NCBI GenBank assembly: GCA_964431205.1
Contig: CAYSIX010000091.1
Span: 1-14,756 of the forward strand
Origin: CAYSIX01 sp964431205
Lineage (GTDB): Bacteria > Planctomycetota > Phycisphaerae > Phycisphaerales > Phycisphaeraceae
DNA: 14,756 nt
Direction: 5' to 3'
Part shown: in pieces, positions 1-6,003 of the stretch
How positions within the stretch are numbered: position 1 is the first letter of the stretch
Layout of the letters: each line of letters opens with the position of its first letter
Translations under genes and position numbers: made by a program
Notes under the pieces: generated by a model
Seen by the model: only the letters and a program-made list of their open reading frames with translations
Told to the model about the DNA's origin: nothing
Databases searched by the model: none

Positions 1-230
1 GCCGGTCTTTGCTTGTGCGGAGCGGTCTACTTCATGTTTCGGGGAGGCTTGGTTGCGAGCCAGTGAAGCCGCTTAACCACCGGCTGCGGTTGAGCCGCGT
101 TACCCGCGATGGATGATCAAGTTGCCGCTTTCGAGTCTGCTTCCGCGGGCGACCGGCAACTGAGGCAAGAGGTGTTGGGCGGCAGAACAGAGTACGTGTC
201 AGGCGCTGTTTCGAGAGCCCACGTCATGCC
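1..230. other. Window-edge stretch without a supportable gene
   Basis: No gene can be supported here. A plus-strand frame open from the window edge stops at 64-66 and would give a 21-residue hydrophobic tail, possibly the end of an upstream membrane protein, but two other frames are also open at the edge, so this is not called. The stretch holds a small hairpin (71-95) and a 7-bp perfect inverted repeat, GTTGCCG at 121-127 and CGGCAAC at 154-160, separated by 26 nt. Base composition looks less GC-rich than the genes from 627 on. Confidence 0.4.
71..95 (+). terminator. Possible hairpin after an edge-truncated frame
   Basis: GCTTAACC (71-78) pairs with GGTTGAGC (88-95) over 8 bp with one G-U pair, around a 9-nt loop. 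It lies 5 nt after a TGA at 64-66 that may end an upstream gene. There is no run of T after it, so a classical intrinsic terminator is doubtful. A structural or RNA-processing hairpin is equally possible. Confidence 0.2.
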
Positions 231-401
231 ATGAGTCGCCACAAGACACAACTCGACAAGAAGCTGCGATCCTATCGTTCCGCCCGCCTTGGCTCGATCT
301 TTCTCGCCATCATCTCAGCCGCATTTCTGCTCCTGGTGGTCGCCACTGGTGAAACCGACAAGGACGTGATCGTGCCGGCGTACGCATCCACGTTTGTCTG
401 A
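231..401 (+). CDS. Putative small single-pass membrane protein (56 aa)
   Basis: The function is not recognised. The frame runs from ATG at 231 to TGA at 399-401. The N-terminus is basic (several Lys/Arg within residues 3-19), followed by a hydrophobic stretch at about residues 22-39 (SIFLAIISAAFLLLVVAT) and a short acidic-to-neutral tail. That topology is typical of a small inner-membrane protein with its N-terminus inside. By my count about 71% of codons end in G or C, which looks like coding bias although the surrounding DNA is less GC-rich. No clear Shine-Dalgarno sequence precedes the ATG; a weak GAGAG lies 13 nt away. It has no same-strand neighbour within 200 bp and would be monocistronic. 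It could be a chance frame: the case rests on composition and topology, not on homology. Confidence 0.5.
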   Translation: MSRHKTQLDKKLRSYRSARLGSIFLAIISAAFLLLVVATGETDKDVIVPAYASTFV

Positions 402-569
402 CCTGCCATGGCGTACATATGCCACCTCAAGATCAAGTTGATTCGCATGGAGTCATCGCGGCCCGCGGAGGATGACCGGTAACGACTCTGAGATGGGCGG
501 TTGAAGCGATGGATCGCATGATGACGCGTCGAGCCCGTCAAGATCGAGAAAGCACACACCCGAAAATCG

Positions 570-598
570 TTGACCGCGAGTGACGGATCGGGTACGCT
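570..598 (+). promoter_or_regulatory. Likely sigma-70-type promoter of the PEP-CTERM gene
   Basis: TTGACC (570-575, five of six to the -35 consensus) is separated by exactly 17 nt from TACGCT (593-598), which keeps the TAnnnT frame of a -10 box. Transcription would begin near 605, leaving a leader of about 20 nt that contains the Shine-Dalgarno sequence of the gene starting at 627. This is a consensus match only. Confidence 0.4.
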
Positions 599-615
599 GG
601 AAGCCGCGTGTGGGG

Positions 616-621
616 GGGAGG
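616..621 (+). promoter_or_regulatory. Ribosome binding site deciding the start at 627
   Basis: GGGAGG at 616-621, within a longer G-rich run, lies 5 nt before ATG 627. This favours that ATG, which begins a good signal peptide, over upstream in-frame starts that would add 19 unlikely residues. Confidence 0.65.
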
Positions 622-626
622 TGGAC

Positions 627-1613
627 ATGTTCCGAGTCAATGGGTTTTGTGCCACGGCCGGGTCGCTCGCCGCGCTGGCGTGCGTCGCCGTGACATCCAA
701 CGCCCGGGCGTTCATCGATGAGTTCGACGACGGCGCGCTGGACGCGGCGTGGGAGGTGCAGTTCACCGAGGACGGCGACGGGTGGACGTTCACCGAGACC
801 GGTGGGCGGCTCGTGGTGACGGACGTGGTGGACACGGTCGACGACAGCGAGTCGAACGTCTGGGGGCGGGTGCGGCTGACGCGGCCGACGGACGAGATCG
901 CCGGCGACTTCACGTTTGAGACGGCGTTCAGTTGGGATTCGCAGGGGAGCAACGCGGCGATGCAGAGCGTGGCCGTCGGGCTGCTGGACGCCGAGGGCGA
1001 TCGCGTGGCGGCGGCGTGGCACAACGACGCATGGGATGACTGGCGGGGCGGGGCGCTGGCGCAGGCGGCCGACGGGTCCACGTTCCAGGGGTTCAACGCC
1101 GCCCCGCTCGCCGGCACATCGGTCGTCGAGATCACCCGCACGGGCGATCAGGTCAAGGTGGACTTCGTGGGCAGCCCGCTGGAGCACGCCGGCACGTCGG
1201 ACGCGCCGGTCGTCGGCGTGTACGTCGAGTTCTCGTTCTACCGGTACGACGCCGGGCCGTCGTTCTTCGGGACCGAGTCGGTGGATTACGTGCGGCTGAC
1301 GGCGGAGCCGGGCACGGTCCCCGGCGACTTCGACCTCGACGGGGACGTGGACGCGTTCGACCTGGGCATTTGGCAGAGCGGGTTCGGTCGCATCGGCGAC
1401 GCGCTGGTGACCGACGGCGATGCCGACGGCGACGGGGACGTGGACGCGTTCGACCTGGGGATCTGGCAGGCGAACTTCGGCACGGCCGTGGGGAGCGCGG
1501 TCCCCGAGCCGGCGACGCTCGGCCTGCTGACGGCGCTGGCGATCGCGCTTGATCGCGGGCGTCGCGAGGGGCGGGGCCGCGCACATGCGGAAACCGCTCC
1601 GCGTCGCGCTTGA
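627..1613 (+). CDS. Secreted PEP-CTERM protein with dockerin-like calcium repeats
   Basis: This 328-aa protein is probably exported and held at the cell surface. Residues 1-28 form a signal peptide with a hydrophobic core and an ARA-type cleavage site. Residues 30-226 are an acidic, beta-rich, single-domain region resembling a concanavalin-like/LamG or DUF1349-type jelly roll; that fold is inferred from pattern only. Residues 232-286 contain two dockerin-type repeats, each with a DxDxDGDxD calcium loop followed by AFDLGIWQxxFG. Residues 292-308 carry a VPEPATLGLL motif, the PEP-CTERM sorting signal recognised by exosortase systems. No glycosidase catalytic motif was seen, so the role may be binding or structural. 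The hydrophobic anchor is short, contains an Asp (D309) and is followed by about 19 polar, Arg-rich residues, which is unusual for PEP-CTERM. No exosortase gene lies in the window. Confidence 0.8.
   Translation: MFRVNGFCATAGSLAALACVAVTSNARAFIDEFDDGALDAAWEVQFTEDGDGWTFTETGGRLVVTDVVDTVDDSESNVWGRVRLTRPTDEIAGDFTFETAFSWDSQGSNAAMQSVAVGLLDAEGDRVAAAWHNDAWDDWRGGALAQAADGSTFQGFNAAPLAGTSVVEITRTGDQVKVDFVGSPLEHAGTSDAPVVGVYVEFSFYRYDAGPSFFGTESVDYVRLTAEPGTVPGDFDLDGDVDAFDLGIWQSGFGRIGDALVTDGDADGDGDVDAFDLGIWQANFGTAVGSAVPEPATLGLLTALAIALDRGRREGRGRAHAETAPRRA
1337..1459 (+). repeat. Duplicated 30-bp segment encoding the dockerin repeats
   Basis: The 30 bases at 1337-1366 recur identically at 1430-1459, a 93-bp (31-codon) offset, and similarity continues at the next few codons. 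They encode the calcium loop and following helix of the two dockerin-like repeats. Nucleotide identity in a protein repeat implies recent duplication or gene conversion within the gene. Confidence 0.75.
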
Positions 1614-1614
1614 C

Positions 1615-1636
1615 CCACGCGGGCGCATGCGCGTGG
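1615..1636 (+). terminator. Hairpin immediately after the PEP-CTERM gene
   Basis: CCACGCG (1615-1621) pairs perfectly with CGCGTGG (1630-1636) around an 8-nt loop, starting 2 nt after the stop codon. Only a TTTT about 17 nt further on could serve as a U-tract, so this may be a 3'-end stabiliser or a weak terminator, not a standard Rho-independent one. Confidence 0.35.
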
Positions 1637-1781
1637 ACGCGTCACGGGGCCATTTTGACGGTTAGCCGGGACGGGGACACGCGGCCCGATCGTGTGGGCG
1701 TCGCGGCCCGCCGATCCTCGGCCGCCCGTCGTGGACGAGCGTCCCCGTGGCCGCCTTCATTCGCTCTGCGGGATATCCCGG

Positions 1782-1798
1782 CTTGACCACAAGTCAAG
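1782..1798. promoter_or_regulatory. Palindrome next to a promoter, possible operator
   Basis: CTTGAC (1782-1787) and GTCAAG (1793-1798) form a 6-bp perfect inverted repeat with a 5-nt spacer. It directly precedes the TTGACG of the candidate promoter for the nitroreductase-like gene, a typical place for a regulator site. No regulator gene in this window identifies a partner. Confidence 0.25.
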
Positions 1799-1827
1799 TT
1801 GACGCCCGCCGGCGCGGTTTTCATCAT
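1799..1827 (+). promoter_or_regulatory. Candidate promoter of the nitroreductase-like gene
   Basis: TTGACG (1799-1804, five of six) is followed after 17 nt by CATCAT (1822-1827, four of six). The predicted leader would be about 100 nt. The -10 box lacks the initial T, so this is a modest match. Confidence 0.3.
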
Positions 1828-1914
1828 TCCGCGTCGTCCGGCCACCCCCTGCCCGGCCGGGCCACGTTCATGCCAGACCCTGTTGAACCCTTGCCCGCCA
1901 CCGGCGGCGCGATC

Positions 1915-1923
1915 GAGGAGGTG
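1915..1923 (+). promoter_or_regulatory. Strong Shine-Dalgarno sequence for the gene at 1932
   Basis: GAGGAGGTG sits 8 nt before ATG 1932, favouring it over the in-frame TTG at 1926, which would leave only 2 nt of spacing. Confidence 0.7.
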
Positions 1924-1931
1924 CTTTGACC

Positions 1932-3407
1932 ATGACAAGCGGACACGGTCCTGCAACGACGGTCGCACACACGAATCACGCCACAAACCGTTCTTCCTGG
2001 CTGTCGATGACCCGGCGACGCATGCTCGGCACGATGCTGCTGGGCGCCGGCGGGGTGCTCTCGGCCTGTGGGGCGCAGTCGCTCGCCGCCCGGGCCAGAC
2101 GCAAGGGCGGCGTCCTGCTCGATCGCCTGCCCCACGTCCCGCCGGGGCTCGAGCTGGCGATGAACTTCCCGCTGGTCGAGGCGCTCTACGGCCGACGGGC
2201 GCGGCGGTTCTCGCACGGCGCCGAGATCCCCGACGGCCCGCTCGCCTTCAGGAGCAGGCGCGACCCCAAGCCGCTGAGCGACCTGGAGCAGATGCTCGTG
2301 CTCACCGCCGCCGCGGGCAACACCGGCTGGCACCACATGATCTACCGCCACGCCCGTTACGCCCCGCACCTGTCCAACTACTCCGCCGCCGCCGGCGGTC
2401 GCACCTTCCCCTCCGCCGCCGGCTTCCACACCAGCGAGTTCTTCTTCACCGACGACGACGGCGTCTACTTCTTCCCCACCCGCGACGCCCCGTCGCTCGT
2501 GCAATACGACAGCAACGGCGCGTTCGATCTGCACGCCTGGGTCGAGGCGCACCGCCAGCGCATCCGCAAGCTCGCCGACGGTCGGCTGAACATCCCGCCC
2601 GCCGAGCCCTACATGGAGGGGCACAACACCTGGTGCGTCAACCGCCCGGGCAGCACGCTGATCTTCCCCGTCGCCGACATCGCTCAGCACATGCTCGCGC
2701 TGCTGTGCTTCCTCGTGCAGAACGGGTACTGCCTGTACGACGACCTGCGCGACGAGCGCGTGCCGGGCATGGACCGGTTCAAGGACCTGGTGGACGTGGA
2801 GAACCCGTACCCGCTGTCGTTCCTGGAGCGGTACGCGCTGACGGAGGCGACGGCGGAGCTGGCGACCGCGTGCTACGCCGGCATGCTCATGCTCCAGGCG
2901 ATGGGCCTGGGCGGGTGGATGTTCGACGGCGTGGACCCGTTCACCGTGCTGGGCGCCAGCGGGGACCCGGACGTGCCCGGGCTGGGCTTCCGGTACGACA
3001 CCGACGACCGCTGGGCCGTGCCCAACTTCACGGGTTTGCCCGGCGTGTTCGAGGGCTTCTGCCCACCGCACTACCCCGACATGCGCGCGGCGGTGGCGGC
3101 GCTGGTGGAGCGGAAGTTCGGCAGGGGCGGGCCGTACCACGCCGCGACGACCGGGCCGTGGAAGGAATCGTCGCGCGTCCGCTCGGCCGCGCAGTTCCAC
3201 GACGAGCACTTCCAGGACTGCGTGGCCACGATGGCGCAGTTCATCCACGACCGCTACGGCAAGTTCCCCGGCACCATGCCGACGATCTTCCACCTGATGT
3301 ACCTGCAGGCCCACCACCTGGACCTGGACTTCTACGACCACTACTTCAAGGACGGGGCGTATCTGCACACGCACGCGAAGCACGAGGAGCTGTGGGACCG
3401 GGCGTGA
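1932..3407 (+). CDS. Tat-exported nitroreductase-like (SagB-type fold) lipoprotein
   Basis: This 491-aa protein resembles uncharacterised nitroreductase-superfamily proteins, which bind FMN. The N-terminus carries a twin-arginine motif, MTRRRM at 26-31, a hydrophobic stretch at 32-44 and a lipobox LSAC with Cys46, so it is predicted to be folded with cofactor in the cytoplasm, exported by Tat and lipidated. Nitroreductase-like features are PLSDLEQMLVLTAAAGNTGW (114-133), GRTFPSAAGFHTSEFFF (156-172, the usual PSAG-type strand) and CYAGMLMLQAMGLGGWMF (314-331). The C-terminal part contains YGKFPGTMP (442-450) and QAHHLDLDFYDHYF (459-472), which I recall from actinobacterial relatives of unknown function. 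The in-vivo substrate is unknown; reductase, dehydrogenase or dehalogenase chemistry are all possible in this superfamily. The small membrane-protein gene 40 nt downstream may be cotranscribed. Confidence 0.65.
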   Translation: MTSGHGPATTVAHTNHATNRSSWLSMTRRRMLGTMLLGAGGVLSACGAQSLAARARRKGGVLLDRLPHVPPGLELAMNFPLVEALYGRRARRFSHGAEIPDGPLAFRSRRDPKPLSDLEQMLVLTAAAGNTGWHHMIYRHARYAPHLSNYSAAAGGRTFPSAAGFHTSEFFFTDDDGVYFFPTRDAPSLVQYDSNGAFDLHAWVEAHRQRIRKLADGRLNIPPAEPYMEGHNTWCVNRPGSTLIFPVADIAQHMLALLCFLVQNGYCLYDDLRDERVPGMDRFKDLVDVENPYPLSFLERYALTEATAELATACYAGMLMLQAMGLGGWMFDGVDPFTVLGASGDPDVPGLGFRYDTDDRWAVPNFTGLPGVFEGFCPPHYPDMRAAVAALVERKFGRGGPYHAATTGPWKESSRVRSAAQFHDEHFQDCVATMAQFIHDRYGKFPGTMPTIFHLMYLQAHHLDLDFYDHYFKDGAYLHTHAKHEELWDRA

Positions 3408-3447
3408 ATCCCAAAGGTGGTGGTGCTCAGCGACCGATAACACGGGC

Positions 3448-3810
3448 ATGGACGCTGAACATGCCGAGGAGCGGGGTCTGCGCCGTCAGGTCCGCTTCTG
3501 GCGATCGCTGACGGTGCTCCTGCTGGCGGGCGTGGTGTGCTTGTTTGTCCTGAACCGCGTGCAGGCGTATCGGTTCGAGGCGTGGGTGTGGCGGCTGAGC
3601 GAGAGCGAGATGGCCAGGGAGCACAGTTGGCGGCGGATGGTGACGGAGGTCCAGCGTGCGTACGGCATGAAGGGAGGCGGGGGCAGCACCCCGGCGCGTG
3701 AGGACCCGGAGCTGGCGAAGCCGCAACGGCTGGAGGCGATCCAGCGCGCCCGCACGGACACTTCGCAATCGCGTCCGTCGATGTCGGCTGCGCCCGCTCC
3801 GATCGAGTGA
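3448..3810 (+). CDS. Small single-pass membrane protein (120 aa), function unknown
   Basis: The family is not recognised. The frame begins with an acidic/basic cytoplasmic segment (1-20), then one strongly hydrophobic helix at about 21-37 (LTVLLLAGVVCLFVLNR). A Trp/Glu/Arg-rich, probably helical stretch follows (41-72), then a glycine-rich linker (75-79) and a disordered polar tail. This looks like a small anchored protein with an N-in topology. It starts 40 nt after the nitroreductase-like gene on the same strand and may be its cotranscribed partner. No Shine-Dalgarno sequence precedes the ATG; a GATAAC box 6 nt upstream (3436-3441) would suit a leaderless start, but no -35 element was found. 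It ends 55 nt from the convergent ruvA. Confidence rests on composition, topology and lack of overlap with other genes. Confidence 0.6.
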   Translation: MDAEHAEERGLRRQVRFWRSLTVLLLAGVVCLFVLNRVQAYRFEAWVWRLSESEMAREHSWRRMVTEVQRAYGMKGGGGSTPAREDPELAKPQRLEAIQRARTDTSQSRPSMSAAPAPIE

Positions 3811-3865
3811 GGGGGATCGAAACGCCGGTCCCGCGCGACGGCCGGCCCGCGCTGGGCTTGCGGTG

Positions 3866-4513
3866 TCAGCCGCCGGCCTTGAGCCGATAGACGGCGGTGA
3901 CCAGGGCCTGGGCGTCGCGAGGTGGTTGCTCGTCGGTCAGGGCCTGGTCGATCCAGAGCATGGCGTCGGTGCGTTTCTCGCCGAGCTGGAGCAGGACCTC
4001 GAGGGCCTCGCGGGCGATGGGGGTGCGTGGGGGGTCGGGGCCCGGGCCGCTGCCGGCGGCGGCGTCGCGGGGATAGGCGGCCTCGCTGACGAAGCGGTCG
4101 ACCTTGCCCTTGAGGGTGACGGCGATGGTCTCGGCGGTGCGTTTGCCGACCTCGGGCAGGGACTGGAGGGTGGCCAGGTCGCGGTCGGCGATGGCGGCGG
4201 CGATCTGGCCGGGGCTCAGAGCCATCGCCCGCAGGGCCCGGCGCATCCCGATGCCCTTGCAGGTGGTGAACAGCTCGAAGAAGGCGCGGTCCTGGGGCGA
4301 GGGGAACCCGGCCAGGCGGGGGAGCATGGTCGCGCCCTGATTGTGGCTCTCGAAGAACGTGAGGGTGTGGAGGGTGACGGGCTGGCCGAGGCCGCCGAGG
4401 CGTGAGGCGGCGAAGGCCGGCAGCAGAACCTCGAGCGTGAGGCCTCCGCCGAGACGGACCAGGGCCCGCTCGCCCTCGATGGCTTCGAGGATGCCGTCGA
4501 TGCGGCTGATCAT
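3866..4513 (-). CDS. ruvA: Holliday junction branch migration protein RuvA
   Basis: RuvA forms the tetramer that holds a Holliday junction and loads the RuvB motor for branch migration in recombinational repair. The 215-aa product has all three domains: an N-terminal OB fold (1-70) starting MISRIDGILE, two helix-hairpin-helix DNA-binding motifs at about 82-98 (CKGIGMRRALRAM) and 119-135 (LPEVGKRTAETIAVTL), a Pro/Gly-rich linker (150-164), and the C-terminal RuvB-contacting domain (165-213). Length is close to the usual 190-210 aa. Compared with E. coli RuvA, the loop bearing the acidic pin is lengthened by about six residues and reads FESHNQGATM, keeping one acidic residue instead of the E-D pair. 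ruvB and ruvC are not adjacent. The start lacks a Shine-Dalgarno sequence but has a -10-like TATCAT 7 nt upstream. Confidence 0.92.
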   Translation of the reverse strand: MISRIDGILEAIEGERALVRLGGGLTLEVLLPAFAASRLGGLGQPVTLHTLTFFESHNQGATMLPRLAGFPSPQDRAFFELFTTCKGIGMRRALRAMALSPGQIAAAIADRDLATLQSLPEVGKRTAETIAVTLKGKVDRFVSEAAYPRDAAAGSGPGPDPPRTPIAREALEVLLQLGEKRTDAMLWIDQALTDEQPPRDAQALVTAVYRLKAGG

Positions 4514-4830
4514 GGCGGCGATGATATCCGGGCGTGGTGGGTAGGGCGTGAGCGAGGCGTGGGCACGCGCCCGTGGGCTGTAGCGGGTTGGGGGGCGCTC
4601 AGGCCGGTTGGGCCGACGCCGGGATGGCCGTCACAGGCCGCAGGCTCTGCCCCGTCCGCCCGGCTTCACATCGTCCGCCCAGGTTTCCAGCGTGGGGTCA
4701 GGAGGCACAGGTGCGACGGCGGCGCGGGATTTCGACATGTTCCGATTACCAGTTGCCGTTCGATTTCCGATGGTTGAGTCGGGAGGCAGGCGTACGGGTG
4801 GAAGGCGGATCTTCCGGGGAGCGAGCGGGT
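4514..4830. other. Divergent intergenic region between ruvA and the DUF3592 gene
   Basis: This 317-bp stretch contains no convincing gene; the plus-strand open frames across it have shadow-like composition. It must hold divergent promoters. On the ruvA side a -10-like box lies at 4521-4526. On the other side I found no -35/-10 pair with acceptable spacing. Only very short (4-bp) hairpins were noticed. Confidence 0.5.
4521..4526 (-). promoter_or_regulatory. -10 box of a probable leaderless ruvA promoter
   Basis: On the minus strand TATCAT (five of six to TATAAT) ends exactly 7 nt before the ruvA ATG at 4513-4511. Transcription would then begin at or next to the A of the start codon. No convincing -35 element was found 16-19 nt further upstream, and no Shine-Dalgarno sequence is present. 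Confidence 0.4.
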
Positions 4831-5949
4831 ATGCGAATCATCGGGCCGTTGACGCTGCTGATCGCCGTGAGCTTCGCCCTGATCGGGGGCGGGGTGGCGG
4901 TGGCGTGGCGGCAGCACGAGATGCTGCACGACTATCGGCCGCGGCCGGCGCGGGTGGTCGAGGCGGAGGTGATGACGCTGAGCGCTCACGCGAGGCGGCC
5001 GCGGATCACGGTGGAGTACCGTGAGGGTCTGGAGACGCTGCGGACGAGCCGGCTGTCGCCGCTGCCGGTGAGCGGGCCGGCCGAGTGGGCGCAGGCGATC
5101 GTGGACGAGCACGCGGCCGGGCGGTCGGTGACGGTGTACGTGGACCCGAGAGACCCGACGCGGGCGTACCTGCTGCCGGTGGGTCGGTTCGCGGGTCACG
5201 GGCTGGTGCTGGGCGGGGTGGCGTTGCTGCTGCTTGGGTTTTTCCCGTTGCGGACGAGCGGGCTGCTGGACCCGGCGCCGTACCCGGTGCAGACGTCGCG
5301 GACGGGGTGGTTCCGGCTGGCGCACACGCCGACGCCGGTGGAGCTGGCGACGATCCGTCTGGCGGAGTCGGGGCTCGGGCTGGTGGCGGGCGTGGTGGTG
5401 GTGGGGCATTACCTGCTGACGGCGCCGCGGCCGTACGACCCGTGGGTGTTCGGGGCGCTGGGGTACGCGGCGGTGCTGGCCGTGCCGACGGTGCAAGGCG
5501 TGGCGCTGCTGCGGGCGGGCGCGCGGTTTGCCGCGCCGCGGGTCTCGACGACGCTGCCGACGATCCACCTGGATCAGCCGGTGATCGCGCGGGTCGAGCT
5601 GCCGGCGGTTCGGCCGGTGACGGTGCACCGGGCGCGGCTGAGCCTGGTGTGCCATCGGCGAACGGGCGTCGGGTCGCAGCGTCACTTCGTGCACACGCGG
5701 ACCGTGGCCGAGGACGTGACGATCCGCCCGGGCGAGCCCCTGTTCGCCGAGTGCACGTTCGAGGTGCCGGCGAGCAAGCGTCGGCCGAGCAACCGCTACC
5801 ACCGCCTGACGTATCCGCGGATCGACTGGCACCTGGAGCTGTGGGTTCACCCGCGGCGGGGCGGCGTGTTCACGCTGCGGTTCCCGATCGAGGCCCAACG
5901 CGGCCACACGGATGACGTCGCGGCGGCGCCGCCGAGCGTCGCGGCGTGA
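4831..5949 (+). CDS. DUF3592 membrane protein with C-terminal beta domain
   Basis: Function unknown. The chosen ATG (4831) begins a membrane helix; longer in-frame extensions have non-coding character. The 372-aa product has a helix at about 5-25, a DUF3592-like soluble domain (about 35-118) with RVVEAEVMTL and the TVYVDPRDPTRAYL strand typical of that family, and a second helix (about 122-140). Two further helices lie at about 181-196 and 205-227. A soluble C-terminal domain (about 240-356), rich in beta strands, has a pattern like an arrestin/immunoglobulin fold. The N-terminal helix and the pair before the C-terminal domain place the DUF3592 part and the tail on defined sides of the membrane. 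GGGGA 10 nt upstream is a weak ribosome binding site. It converges on the lipid operon, 54 nt away, and need not be functionally related. Confidence 0.75.
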   Translation: MRIIGPLTLLIAVSFALIGGGVAVAWRQHEMLHDYRPRPARVVEAEVMTLSAHARRPRITVEYREGLETLRTSRLSPLPVSGPAEWAQAIVDEHAAGRSVTVYVDPRDPTRAYLLPVGRFAGHGLVLGGVALLLLGFFPLRTSGLLDPAPYPVQTSRTGWFRLAHTPTPVELATIRLAESGLGLVAGVVVVGHYLLTAPRPYDPWVFGALGYAAVLAVPTVQGVALLRAGARFAAPRVSTTLPTIHLDQPVIARVELPAVRPVTVHRARLSLVCHRRTGVGSQRHFVHTRTVAEDVTIRPGEPLFAECTFEVPASKRRPSNRYHRLTYPRIDWHLELWVHPRRGGVFTLRFPIEAQRGHTDDVAAAPPSVAA

Positions 5950-6003
5950 ACGGACTCGATCGCCGGCCATCTCGCGCGGCCGCGACGGTCTCCCGGCCTC
6001 GAC

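Larger units (their letters stand above)
402..626. other. Intergenic region upstream of the PEP-CTERM gene
   Basis: This 225-bp stretch holds no convincing gene. A 25-codon frame at 408-482 codes for nothing recognisable. Its 3' end carries the likely promoter (570-598) and ribosome binding site of the downstream secreted-protein gene. Confidence 0.5.
1614..1931. other. Intergenic region (318 bp) with hairpin, palindrome and promoter
   Basis: No gene is supported. A hairpin directly follows the upstream stop (1615-1636). ACGGGGAC at 1671-1678 and GTCCCCGT at 1741-1748 form an 8-bp perfect but widely spaced inverted repeat. A CTTGAC/GTCAAG palindrome (1782-1798) abuts a candidate promoter (1799-1827), and a strong Shine-Dalgarno sequence closes the region. 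Confidence 0.5.

Noticed and set aside
71..95. GCTTAAC ... GTTGAGC resembling the two outer core sites of an integron attC
   Set aside because: Total length is only about 25 bp, well below known attC sites, with no inner L boxes, no integrase and no cassette-like array; read as a simple hairpin.
408..482. Small plus-strand frame of 25 codons including the stop
   Set aside because: Too short, no ribosome binding site and no recognisable features.
453..1628. Long open frame on the minus strand opposite the PEP-CTERM gene
   Set aside because: Arg/Pro/Val/His-rich translation without any family signature, fully antisense to a gene with signal peptide, dockerin repeats and PEP motif; a product of high GC.
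1799..3511. 570-codon plus-strand frame over the nitroreductase-like gene
   Set aside because: Arg/Ala/Pro/Gly-rich shadow in another frame; the overlapping frame has Tat signal, lipobox and conserved motifs.
4666..5970. 434-codon minus-strand frame opposite the DUF3592 gene
   Set aside because: Extremely Arg/His/Pro/Gln-rich, no domain, antisense shadow.
5978..5998. GGCCG/CGGCC stem between the convergent DUF3592 and CNMT-like genes as a bidirectional terminator
   Set aside because: Only 5 bp with an 11-nt loop and no T-tracts; expected by chance in such GC-rich DNA.
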